Origin: Streptomyces humi
GTDB taxonomy: Bacteria > Actinomycetota > Actinomycetes > Streptomycetales > Streptomycetaceae
Assembly: GCF_001005085.2 (NCBI RefSeq)
Contig: NZ_LBMU02000039.1
Location: 1 to 64,000 of the forward strand
Reading direction: 5' to 3'
DNA length: 64,000 nt
Of this stretch, positions 49,929 through 58,767 are shown piece by piece. Every line of letters begins with the position of its first letter. Within the stretch, counting starts at the first letter, position 1. The position numbers were made by a program, and so were the translations under genes. The notes below the pieces were generated by a model. That model was given only the letters and a program-made list of their open reading frames with translations, was not told the origin of the DNA and did not search any database.

Positions 49929-49953
49929 AATTCGCATCCCCACAATGCGAATT
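49929..49953. promoter_or_regulatory. AT-rich perfect inverted repeat after kinase 1
   Basis: AATTCGCAT (49929-49937) and ATGCGAATT (49945-49953) around CCCCACA, starting 2 bases after the kinase 1 stop. Without a U-run it is a weak terminator; it may be a regulator site for the next gene. A second palindrome GTATGCATAC lies at 49999-50008. Confidence 0.5.
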
Positions 49954-50063
49954 GCCTCCGGCACGTATCGTGAGTGGTTGCGGACCGTACGCATGCAGGT
50001 ATGCATACAGAACGGGCCGCGAAACGAACGGATTTGACCAACCGGACGGCCGGGGGAGGCAAC

Positions 50064-53036
50064 GTGGACGACTATGCGGGTCGGGTGCTCGCCGACCGCT
50101 ACCGCCTGCCCCTGCCCCCCTCCGACGAGTACGAACTCACCGAGACCCGGGCCTTCGACACCTACAGCGGGCAGGAAGTGCTCGTCCGGCAGGTGCCGTT
50201 GCCGGAGGTCGTCGAGGCGGAGGTGCTCGACGCGGAAGGACTGCCCGACGGGTTCACAGCCCGTGACCGTGGCGCGCGCCGTCCGCCGTCGGCACGGACC
50301 GCGACACGCCGGCCCAGCGATCCGGCGGTGCGCCGCGCCGTGGAGGCCGCGCAGGCCGCCGCCCGGATCCCCGACCATCCCCGGCTCGACCAGGTCTTCG
50401 ACGTGTTCGCCGAGGGCGGGTCGCTCTGGATCGTCAGCGAGTTCGTCGCGGCGCGGCCGCTGGCGGCGCTGCTGGCCGAGCAGCCGCTGACGCCGTACCG
50501 GGCGGCCGAGGTCGCCTCCGACGTGCTGATGGCGCTGCGGGTGCTGCACGCGCACGGCTGGGTCCACCGCAACATCACCGCCCGCACGGTCCTCGTCTGC
50601 GACGACGGCCGGGTGATGCTGACCGGCCTCGCGGTGGGGGCGGCGGAGGAGGCGCTGAGCGGGTACGACCCGGTGCCGTTCCCGGAGGGCGAGAGCGGCG
50701 GGGAGGCCGGCGGTGAGCGGCGCGCCGGGCAGACGGAAGGTTCCGGCACCCCCGGCACCCCCGGTGTCGCCGGTGCGCTCGACGTATCGCCCGCTTCGCC
50801 CGTTTCGGGTGGTTCCGCCGGTGCGGGAGCCCTCGCTGTCGGGAGCACGGGAAGCATCGGTGGTGCGTTCGGTGGTACGGGCGGCGCGCAGACGGCGCCC
50901 GGCGCGTCGGAGGCGGATCCCGAGGCCGCACGGCGCGCCGCGATACAGGCGCGGGCTGCCGGCGGGCTGCCGGGGGCCGGACCGGACGAGGGGTCGGGCG
51001 GCGCCGGTACGGGGGCCGTGGAACGGCGCGCGTTGGATACCGGCGCGGACGTCCGGGCGGCCCGGGCCGGGGCGATCGCCGCGTACCAGGCGGGGGCCAG
51101 GGCCGCCGCCCGCGTCCAGGAGGCCCAGCAGAACAGCCGGGCCGCCCTGCCCGGTGCCCGGCCGCCGGCCGACGGCGACACCGCGCCCTACGCACCACAA
51201 CTGCCGTACGACCCGGAGCAGCCCGCCCCCGAGCCCCGGCCGCCCTACGCCACGGGGCAGTCCAACGGCGCCGCCCAGTCGCCCCACATCCCGGGGCAGG
51301 CGCCCGGCGAGTCCAGGGCGCCGTACGGTCCCGGACAGGTCAACGGCGAGTCGCAGTCGCCGTACGGCAGTGGGCGGGGGCAGGGGGCGGAGCCCGGTGC
51401 CGAGCAGCGGGGCGCCGGTGGCGTGCCGCCCGGCCGGATCGCCGACCCCTACGGAGTGCGCGGCGCGCCCGCGCCCTGGCACGGAGCCGCACCGCGCCCG
51501 CAACCCGGCGTGTCACCAGGCCCGCAGTCCGACGTGTCGCCGCGTCCGCCTTCCGACGCGTCGCCGCGTCCGCAGCCCGGCGTGTCGCCGCGCACGCGGC
51601 CCGGTGTGCCGCCGGCGCTCGCCGGGCAGGAGCGTTCCGCGCTGCCGCCCGCCGCGCCCGCCGCGGCCGGGCTCGAACTTCCCGGGGCGTTTCCCGGCGT
51701 GCTCGGGGGCGCTCAGGGGCAGCCGCACGCGGTCGTGCCCGCGCAGGGGGCCGGCGCCGCGCCCCGGTGGGGCGAGGCGGGTGCCGCCGTGCCCGGACGG
51801 CGGGGGCCCGCCACCGCGCTGGCCGCCGAGCGGGCCCGGCAGGTGCGGATGACCGTGGTGGGGCCCGTGACCGAGCGCTGGGCGCCGGAACAGGCCGTGC
51901 CCGTGCACGAGAACTGGCAGCTGGCGGCGCCGATCGGACCGGCCACCGACCTGTGGGCGCTCGGTGCGCTGCTGTTCCGCGCGGTGCAGGGGCACGCGCC
52001 CTACCCCGAGGAGTCGACGGCCGAACTGGTGCAGCTGGTGTGTTCGGAGCCGCCCGCCTTCGCGGAGGAGTGCGGTTCGCTCAGGCCGGTCGTCGAGTCG
52101 TTGCTGCGTCAGGACCCCACCGAGCGACTGGACTTCGAGGAGCTGCGCGGCTGGCTGCGCTCGCTGGTGCGGTCCGCGCCCGAGCCGGACGCGGGTACGC
52201 ATGTCGTCGCCGCCCCGCCCGCCGACCCCAGGCGGCTGCCGATCGTCCGGCGCCGCGGTGAGCTGGTGCGCCGGCGCAGGGCCGGGCTCCCGGCGACGCA
52301 CGGCCGGCACAAGCGGGCCCGGCAGGAGCCCAAGTCACCGCGCAGGCTGGGCCGTACGCTGCTTCTGCTGGTCCTGCTCCTGCTGGCGGCCGCCGTCGCG
52401 TACGCGATGCTGTTCCTGCCGAAGAAGACCGACACGGACGGCGCCGGCGAACGGACGGGGTCGGCGGGGTCGGCCAGCACCACGCCCAGCTCCCGGCCCA
52501 GCGCGACCCCCACCCCCACGCCCACGGCGGCCCCGTCCACGGAGACCCAGACCACCGCCGGTTCGACGGGCGGCGCCTCCGCCGGCGACGGCTTCACCCT
52601 GCGCGACGACCCGGACGGTTTCCGGATCGCCGTCGCCAAGGGCTGGAGCCGCACCCCGAGGAACGGCAGCGGCCAGGTGATCTACTCGCACGGGAAGTTC
52701 GAGCTGATCGTCGTGGCCGGGCGGGACAGCGCGGCGAGCTACGGCAGCGACCCGATGGCGTACCAGCGGGACAAGGAGCCGGAGCTCCAGCCGTACCGGG
52801 ACTCCAGCTGGGCCACGGCCGGCGGGCTGCGGACCATCACGGTGGGCCAGCAGGTCTCCGCCGAGGGGCAGTTCACCTGGACGGACAGCGGACAGGGCGA
52901 CCTGTTCGTGCGCAACATGGTCTTCCTGATCGGCGGGCGGTACCACATCGTGCAGGTGCGTGGCCCGGAGTCCGAGCGGGACGAGGTCACCGAGCTGTAC
53001 GAGCAGGCGTCGACGACCTACAAGTACACGGGCTGA
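50064..53036 (+). CDS. Membrane-anchored pseudokinase with giant activation-segment insert
   Basis: Protein of 990 residues from GTG 50064 (GGGAGG upstream). It has the layout of its neighbours but lacks catalysis: no Gly-rich loop, Lys replaced (VLVRQVPL), HRD is H168-R169-N170 (WVHRNITARTVLV), and DFG is TGL at 187-189. After that an insert of about 400 residues rich in Gly, Pro, Ala and Gln separates it from the C-lobe, which resumes ERWAPEQAVPV (about 605) and DLWALGALLFRAVQG. A membrane helix (RTLLLLVLLLLAAAVAYAML, about 764-785) and an outer domain (GFRIAVAKGWSRT) follow. Probably a scaffold for the active kinases. Confidence 0.88.
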   Translation: MDDYAGRVLADRYRLPLPPSDEYELTETRAFDTYSGQEVLVRQVPLPEVVEAEVLDAEGLPDGFTARDRGARRPPSARTATRRPSDPAVRRAVEAAQAAARIPDHPRLDQVFDVFAEGGSLWIVSEFVAARPLAALLAEQPLTPYRAAEVASDVLMALRVLHAHGWVHRNITARTVLVCDDGRVMLTGLAVGAAEEALSGYDPVPFPEGESGGEAGGERRAGQTEGSGTPGTPGVAGALDVSPASPVSGGSAGAGALAVGSTGSIGGAFGGTGGAQTAPGASEADPEAARRAAIQARAAGGLPGAGPDEGSGGAGTGAVERRALDTGADVRAARAGAIAAYQAGARAAARVQEAQQNSRAALPGARPPADGDTAPYAPQLPYDPEQPAPEPRPPYATGQSNGAAQSPHIPGQAPGESRAPYGPGQVNGESQSPYGSGRGQGAEPGAEQRGAGGVPPGRIADPYGVRGAPAPWHGAAPRPQPGVSPGPQSDVSPRPPSDASPRPQPGVSPRTRPGVPPALAGQERSALPPAAPAAAGLELPGAFPGVLGGAQGQPHAVVPAQGAGAAPRWGEAGAAVPGRRGPATALAAERARQVRMTVVGPVTERWAPEQAVPVHENWQLAAPIGPATDLWALGALLFRAVQGHAPYPEESTAELVQLVCSEPPAFAEECGSLRPVVESLLRQDPTERLDFEELRGWLRSLVRSAPEPDAGTHVVAAPPADPRRLPIVRRRGELVRRRRAGLPATHGRHKRARQEPKSPRRLGRTLLLLVLLLLAAAVAYAMLFLPKKTDTDGAGERTGSAGSASTTPSSRPSATPTPTPTAAPSTETQTTAGSTGGASAGDGFTLRDDPDGFRIAVAKGWSRTPRNGSGQVIYSHGKFELIVVAGRDSAASYGSDPMAYQRDKEPELQPYRDSSWATAGGLRTITVGQQVSAEGQFTWTDSGQGDLFVRNMVFLIGGRYHIVQVRGPESERDEVTELYEQASTTYKYTG

Positions 53037-53208
53037 GCCGCGGAGACGCCTTCCCGGGCGGATCGGTTCCCGCCCCGGTGAGGGGATTTCGTCCGCATCC
53101 CGTAATGGAGGCGAAAACCGTCACAGTGCTGTCTCCGTGGCACCCCACTGGTTCCATGACCACAGGCCGGTCCTTAGTCTGGCCCTGACAAGAGCATTGC
53201 GGGGCAAC

Positions 53209-55005
53209 GTGAATCAGATGCAGGGCCTGCTCATAGCGGGCCGGTACCGGCTCGCCGACACCATCGGCAGCGGCGGCATGGGCCGGGTGTGGCGCGCCCA
53301 TGACGAAGTGCTGCACCGGGCTGTCGCCATCAAGGAGTTGACGGCCGCGCTCTACGTCTCCGAGGGCGACCAGGCCATCCTGCTGGCGCGCACCCGGGCC
53401 GAGGCCCGGGCCGCGGCCCGCATCAACCACTCGGCGGTCGTCACCGTCCACGACGTACTCGAACACGACGGCCGGCCGTGGATCGTCATGGAGCTGGTCG
53501 AGGGCCACTCGCTGGCCGACGCGGTCAAGGAGCAGGGGCGCATCGAGCCGCGCGAGGCCGCCCGGATCGGGCTGTGGGTGCTGCGCGCGCTGCGCGCCGC
53601 GCACAGCGCCGGGGTGCTGCACCGGGACGTCAAGCCGGGCAACGTGCTGCTCGGCCGGGACGGCCGGGTGCTCCTCACCGACTTCGGCATCGCGCAGATC
53701 GAGGGCGACACGACCATCACCCGGACCGGGGAGGTGGTCGGATCCGTCGACTACCTCGCGCCGGAGCGCGTGCGCGGGCACGACCCCGGGCCGTCCTCCG
53801 ACCTGTGGGCGCTGGGCGCGACCCTGTACACGGCCGTCGAGGGGCGCTCGCCGTTCCGCCGTACCTCGCCGCTGACCACCATGCAGGCGGTCGTCGAGGA
53901 CGAGGCCACCGAACCGCAGGCGGCCGGCGCGCTGGGACCCGTCATCACCGCGCTGCTGCGCAAGGAACCGGCGCAGCGACCGACCCCCGAAGAGGTCGAG
54001 CAGATGCTCGCCGAGGCCGCCGAGGGCCGGCGGCCCAGCGCGGCACAGGCGTACGTGCCGACACGGTCGCAGCTCGGCGGCGGCACCCGCCTGGACTCCG
54101 GTGTGCCCGGGGCGACCTCGCACCAGCCGTCGTACGACAGCCCGCGGGACGGGGCCTACGGCGGCGGCTCCCCCCAGGGTTCGCGGAGCGGCCCCCACCG
54201 GGGTTCGCACAGCGATTCGTACGACGGTCTCTACGGCGGTTCGTACGAGGTCCGGCCTCCCTCCGGGGGCGGTTCCACGACCCCGCGGACGGCCGTCGGC
54301 GGGCCGTCCGGTCCCGGTGCCGTGCACCCCAGACGGCGCCGGCTGCGCACGCTCGCGCTCGTCGTCGCCGTGGCCGCGCTGCTCGGCGGGGGCGCGGCGG
54401 TGGCGTTGCAGCAGTGGGGCTTCGGGCAGGAGAAGGACGACACCGGCAGCGTGGCCTCGCCCGCCACGTCGGGGTCCTCCTCGTCCTCCGCTTCCTCCTC
54501 GCCGGGCGCGACCCCGGACGGCGCGGTCCCCGCCGACTGGGTGACCAAGCACGACCCGCTCGGCTTCAGTCTCTCCCTGCCCAAGGGCTGGAAGCGCACC
54601 GTCTACGGCATCGACGGCGACCTGAAGCAGATCGACTACTCACCCGACAACGGCAGGCACTTCCTGCGCGTCGCCATCGACAGCTCGCCCGACTTCTCCG
54701 ACGCGCTCGCGCACCAGCAGGACCTGGAGCAGCAGTTGCAGCGGCTGGTCAACTACCACCGCGTGACCATGCAGAAGAACACGTACCGGGACCGGCCCGG
54801 GGCGGTCTGGGACTACACCTGGACCGCGCTGAAGAAGGACGGGGCGAACGCGGCGGGACCGCGGCGCGCCATCGAGGAGACGTACTACTCGCGGGACGGC
54901 GTCGAGTACGCGATCTACATGTCCTCGCCCGCGACGGGCTGGGCGACCGCGAGCAAGCAGTTCAAGTGGGTGCTTCAGAGCTGGGACCCGGGGACTTCGG
55001 GCTGA
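53209..55005 (+). CDS. Ser/Thr protein kinase, membrane-anchored (kinase 3)
   Basis: Protein of 598 residues from GTG 53209 (GGGG 4 bases upstream); ATG 53218 gives MQGLLIAGRY. Complete kinase motifs: GSGGMGRVW, VAIKELTA, VLHRDVKPGN, LTDFGIAQ, DYLAPERVRG, DLWALGATLY. The juxtamembrane linker is Gly/Ser/Tyr-rich (about 290-380), then RLRTLALVVAVAALLGGGAA crosses the membrane. The outer domain starts GFSLSLPKGWKRT and holds two long helical stretches (DALAHQQDLEQQLQRLV). Kinase 4 follows after 72 bases. Confidence 0.92.
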   Translation: MNQMQGLLIAGRYRLADTIGSGGMGRVWRAHDEVLHRAVAIKELTAALYVSEGDQAILLARTRAEARAAARINHSAVVTVHDVLEHDGRPWIVMELVEGHSLADAVKEQGRIEPREAARIGLWVLRALRAAHSAGVLHRDVKPGNVLLGRDGRVLLTDFGIAQIEGDTTITRTGEVVGSVDYLAPERVRGHDPGPSSDLWALGATLYTAVEGRSPFRRTSPLTTMQAVVEDEATEPQAAGALGPVITALLRKEPAQRPTPEEVEQMLAEAAEGRRPSAAQAYVPTRSQLGGGTRLDSGVPGATSHQPSYDSPRDGAYGGGSPQGSRSGPHRGSHSDSYDGLYGGSYEVRPPSGGGSTTPRTAVGGPSGPGAVHPRRRRLRTLALVVAVAALLGGGAAVALQQWGFGQEKDDTGSVASPATSGSSSSSASSSPGATPDGAVPADWVTKHDPLGFSLSLPKGWKRTVYGIDGDLKQIDYSPDNGRHFLRVAIDSSPDFSDALAHQQDLEQQLQRLVNYHRVTMQKNTYRDRPGAVWDYTWTALKKDGANAAGPRRAIEETYYSRDGVEYAIYMSSPATGWATASKQFKWVLQSWDPGTSG

Positions 55006-55077
55006 GCCGCCGCCGGGCGTCCCGGCCGTGGGGCTTGGCCGGTCACCGTCCGGAAGCCCGGCGTCCGGTGGGGCATC

Positions 55078-56691
55078 ATGGGCTCCATGGTGAATCCGGG
55101 GGACGACGCCGTACGTCTGGTCGCGGGGCGGTATCGCCTGGGGGCGCGGCTCGGACGCGGAGGCATGGGCGTCGTGTGGCGGGCCACCGACCAGCTGCTG
55201 GGACGGGAGGTCGCCGTCAAGGAGCTCACCGTCGACGACACCCTCTCCGAGGACGAGGCCCGGCTGCGCCGCGAGCGCACCCTGCGCGAGGCGCAGGCGG
55301 TCGCGCAGCTGCGCCATCCGCACATCATCGTCGTCCACGACGTGGTGGAGGACGGCGGCCGGCCGTACATCGTCATGGAATTGGTCGACGGCGGTTCGCT
55401 CGCCGACCGGATCTCCCGGGGCGGGCCGGTGGACGTCGCCGAGGCCGCGCGGATCGGGAGCGACCTGCTGAGCGCGGTGCGGACGGCGCACGACGCCGGG
55501 GTGCTGCACCGGGACATCAAACCGGCGAACGTGCTCGTCGAGGCCGGCACCGGACGGGCCGTGCTCACCGACTTCGGCATCGCCCAGGTCGCGGGCGCCA
55601 CCACGCTCACCGAGACCGGTTCCTTCGTCGGGTCGCCCGAATACACCGCGCCGGAGCGGATGTCCGGCTCGCGGTCCGGCCCGGCGTCCGACCTGTGGTC
55701 GCTGGGCGCGCTGCTGTGCGCGGCGCTCAGCGGCGAGTCGCCGTTCCGGCGCGACTCGCTCGGCGGGATCCTGCACGCCGTGGTCTCCGACGAGATCCGG
55801 CCACCGGCCCAGGCGGAGCCGCTGCTGCCCGTCGTACGGGGGCTGCTGGAGCGGGATCCCGAGCGGCGGCTGGGCGCGGCGAAGGCCGAGCGGATGCTGC
55901 GCGAGTACCTGGCCACGGGGGCCGTGGCGGCCCCGGCCGCGACGGAGAGCGGCGGCGTGACGCCGTACACGCCGACCCAGCGGGACGTGCCGCGGCCGCC
56001 GCCCGTGGCCGCCGCCGCGCCGCGGACCGCAACGCGCGGGGTGCTGGTGGCCGCGCTGCTGGTCGCCGCCGTGGCCGGGGCGGGCGTCTCGGCGGCGACA
56101 CTGCTGTTCCACGGGGACGGGGGCGGCGGCACGCCGGGCCCCGCCGCCACGACGGCCGTCTCCGCGTCCTATCCGGAGACCGACTCGCCCGCCCCGCCGC
56201 CGACCTCGTCCCCGGCCTCCCCCTCTGCTCCGGCCACCGGCTCCCGCACCGTGCCCTCCGGGTACCGCTTCGCGCAGGACCCGGCCGGGTTCTCGCTCGC
56301 GGTGCCGGCGGGCTTCACCCGCGATCCGCAGGGCGAGCGGGTCTTCTACCTGTCACCGGGGCAGACCTTCCGGCTCGGCGTCAAGGTCTCGGAGTCGCCG
56401 GCCGGCGGCCCGGGGACGGTGATGCGGCGGGCGGCGGCCGAGGGGCCGAGCACCAACCCGGGCTACCACGACGGCCGGGTCACCGACACCACCCACTCCG
56501 GGCACCCGGCCGCCTTCTGGGAGTTCACCTGGAAGGGCTTCAGCGCGACGGAGGGCCCTCGCCACACCTACGACCTCTGCTGGGAGGAGAACGGACGGCT
56601 GTACGACGTGTGGGTGTCGGCGCCGGTCGGGAAGGTGCGGGAGGCACGGGAGTACTTCGACGTCGCCCTGGACACGTTCACGGCGGGCTGA
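55078..56691 (+). CDS. Ser/Thr protein kinase, membrane-anchored (kinase 4)
   Basis: Protein of 537 residues; starts at ATG 55078 (MGSMV) or 55087. Kinase motifs: LGRGGMGVVW, VAVKELTV, VLHRDIKPAN, LTDFGIAQ, EYTAPERMSG, DLWSLGALLC. A short linker, membrane helix (GVLVAALLVAAVAGAGVSAA, about 321-340), Pro/Ser linker and the shared outer domain GFSLAVPAGFTRD follow. The 3' end faces the glycosyltransferase gene 27 bases away with no obvious terminator, so antisense read-through is possible. Confidence 0.92.
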   Translation: MGSMVNPGDDAVRLVAGRYRLGARLGRGGMGVVWRATDQLLGREVAVKELTVDDTLSEDEARLRRERTLREAQAVAQLRHPHIIVVHDVVEDGGRPYIVMELVDGGSLADRISRGGPVDVAEAARIGSDLLSAVRTAHDAGVLHRDIKPANVLVEAGTGRAVLTDFGIAQVAGATTLTETGSFVGSPEYTAPERMSGSRSGPASDLWSLGALLCAALSGESPFRRDSLGGILHAVVSDEIRPPAQAEPLLPVVRGLLERDPERRLGAAKAERMLREYLATGAVAAPAATESGGVTPYTPTQRDVPRPPPVAAAAPRTATRGVLVAALLVAAVAGAGVSAATLLFHGDGGGGTPGPAATTAVSASYPETDSPAPPPTSSPASPSAPATGSRTVPSGYRFAQDPAGFSLAVPAGFTRDPQGERVFYLSPGQTFRLGVKVSESPAGGPGTVMRRAAAEGPSTNPGYHDGRVTDTTHSGHPAAFWEFTWKGFSATEGPRHTYDLCWEENGRLYDVWVSAPVGKVREAREYFDVALDTFTAG

Positions 56692-56718
56692 GGACGGGAC
56701 GGCGGAGCCGGCCCGCCG

Positions 56719-58635
56719 CTAGCGGGGAGCGCGGCTGACGCGCCGCAGGCCGTCCGACGCCGCGTCCAGGAACCGGCGCGCCGGGTTCGGCCGGTACGCC
56801 GGACCCTCCAGGCGCAGCACCGCACCGTCCCGGACCACCGCGTACGCGACCGGCGCCGACGCCTTCGGGAGCGTGACCGGATGCCGGCCGGTGGGCACCT
56901 GGAGGCGTGCCGGGAGCCGCAGCAGTGCCGTCCCCGCCTCGGGCACCAGTTCCGCCCGCACCGTCACCGGGCCCACACCGACCTTGACGCGCGCCGCGGC
57001 GCCGCCCGTGGCCGCGATGTACGGCAGCGGGAGCGCCGCCCCCTCGCCGCGCCCGGCGTCGGCGGCACTCGCCAGGGCCGTGTCCGCGGCCAGCTTCCGC
57101 TGCCGCTGGTCGATGTCGAGGGCCAGCTGGCCGCTGCCCGTCCAGTACGGCAGGGCGAGCCGGCCGCCGGTCAGCGCGGGGCCCGCGGCCGGGGTGCCGG
57201 GCGTGCCGTCGCCGGTCACCCGGACCATCCGGTCGACGCCGAGCAGCTGCACGAACGCCCACACGTCGTGCACCCCGCGCTGCAACGGCCGGCCACCGGC
57301 GAGCCGTTCGGGATCGAGGCGCAGCCGGCCGGTGGCGACGAGCTGCGAGCGGCCCTCGCCGAGCGGCCGGAGCTCCACCGCGAGGTCGCCCTCCGGGTAC
57401 CACCAGTCCTCCCGGTCCCGGTCCTTGACCACCAGTTCGGCGTAGGCCAGCCGGAACGGATCGCGGACCTCCCAGCCGTCCTCGGTCCCCGGCACGCCGG
57501 CCACCAGCTCCGGGTCGAGCCGGTGCTTCCCGTCCCGTTCGACGAGGACCAGCGGCTCGCCGTCACCGCGCAGCAGGCTGAGCGTGACGTCGGCGACCAG
57601 GCCGCCGTCGGCCCAGTGCGGGGTGCCCACCTCGGTGCGGGCCGTCACCTCGCGGACGCGTCCGGCGAGGGTGGCGGCTCCGTCGAAGTCGCCGCGTTCG
57701 AGGAGTTCGGCGCGGAGCCGGGAGACCGCGGGCAGGCCCTCGCGGACGGCCGCCGGGAACTCCGCCAGCGCCAGCTCGCGGGCGGCCTCGAAACGCGGAC
57801 GCTGCTCGGCGGGGTCCTCGCGGAGGATCTCGGGCTCGCGGGCCCGGGACAGGACCTCGACGTGGTAGAGGCGGTGCAGGAGCCGGTTCTGAAGGGCGTC
57901 GAGGTCGTCGGAGGGCCGGGTGCCGTCCTTGATCTGGCGGACGACGGTGCGGGTGTTGGCCCAGAAGCCGTGCCGCGGGTTGAAGCGGTGCTGGGTGTTG
58001 TTGCCGCCGTCGTCCCGCTTCATCCAGTAGTAGCAGGGGTAGTCGGCGAGGACCGAGATCCGCTCGGCCTTGAGGTAGGCGGCGCTGACGAAGAGCAGGT
58101 CCTCCAGGATCCACGGCCCTTCCGGGAAGCGCAGGCCGTGCTCCTCCACGAAGGCCCGCCGGAACATCTTGTGCGGCGACATGCTCTGCATGAGCTCGTC
58201 GTTCTCGATGGTGCAGGCGTCGACGGTGTGCCGGAACAGGCGGCGGGGCCGGACCATGGTGCTGGACATCTTGCCGAGCACGATGTCGGCGTCGTTGCGT
58301 TCGGCGTGCTCGTAGAGCCGTTCCAGGGCCTCGGGGCCGAGCTTGTCGTCGTGGTCGACGAACTGGATGTACTCGCCCCGGGCGTGCCGCATGCCGAGGT
58401 TGCGGGGGGCGCCGGGCCAGCCCGAGTTCGGCCGCGTGTGCACCTGGACGTTCGGGTGCCCGGCGGCGATCTTCTCCAGCCGGGACAGCGTGTCGTCCGT
58501 CGACCCGTCGTCGACGTAGATGACCTCGTACTCGTCGGCGGGCAGGCTCTGCTCCAGCAGCGACGGCGCGCACTCGTCGACGTACTTCCCGGTGTTGTAC
58601 ACGGGAACGATGACGCTGACCTTGACTCTCGGCAT
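56719..58635 (-). CDS. Family 2 glycosyltransferase, cell-wall polymer type
   Basis: Protein of 638 residues from ATG 58635. The GT-A domain (1-320) starts VKVSVIVPVYNTGKYVDEC, with VIYVDDGSTDDT, NSGWPGAPRNLGM, the metal motif FVDHDDKLGPEALE, and ILEDLLFVSAAYLKAE with the catalytic Glu-Asp. The 300-residue C-terminal part has beta-rich repeats of the kind seen in teichoic acid glycosyltransferases. It is the only - strand gene in the kinase cluster, so the kinases may regulate wall-polymer glycosylation; that link is inference from position. Confidence 0.88.
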   Translation of the reverse strand: MPRVKVSVIVPVYNTGKYVDECAPSLLEQSLPADEYEVIYVDDGSTDDTLSRLEKIAAGHPNVQVHTRPNSGWPGAPRNLGMRHARGEYIQFVDHDDKLGPEALERLYEHAERNDADIVLGKMSSTMVRPRRLFRHTVDACTIENDELMQSMSPHKMFRRAFVEEHGLRFPEGPWILEDLLFVSAAYLKAERISVLADYPCYYWMKRDDGGNNTQHRFNPRHGFWANTRTVVRQIKDGTRPSDDLDALQNRLLHRLYHVEVLSRAREPEILREDPAEQRPRFEAARELALAEFPAAVREGLPAVSRLRAELLERGDFDGAATLAGRVREVTARTEVGTPHWADGGLVADVTLSLLRGDGEPLVLVERDGKHRLDPELVAGVPGTEDGWEVRDPFRLAYAELVVKDRDREDWWYPEGDLAVELRPLGEGRSQLVATGRLRLDPERLAGGRPLQRGVHDVWAFVQLLGVDRMVRVTGDGTPGTPAAGPALTGGRLALPYWTGSGQLALDIDQRQRKLAADTALASAADAGRGEGAALPLPYIAATGGAAARVKVGVGPVTVRAELVPEAGTALLRLPARLQVPTGRHPVTLPKASAPVAYAVVRDGAVLRLEGPAYRPNPARRFLDAASDGLRRVSRAPR

Positions 58636-58767
58636 TCACGGGACTTTACCGGCCCGGCCGCGGGGCGGGCCGGGAGTACGGTCCGGCGGCACGGGTTCCG
58701 CGCCGGCCCGCGGGCCTCTGACCGCGCCGCTTCGACAACGGCATGGTGTGCAAGGTACTCATGTGCC

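Noticed and set aside
53478..56738. 1086-codon frame across kinases 3 and 4
   Set aside because: Out-of-frame shadow with Arg/Gly-rich translation; both kinase frames carry complete motif sets.
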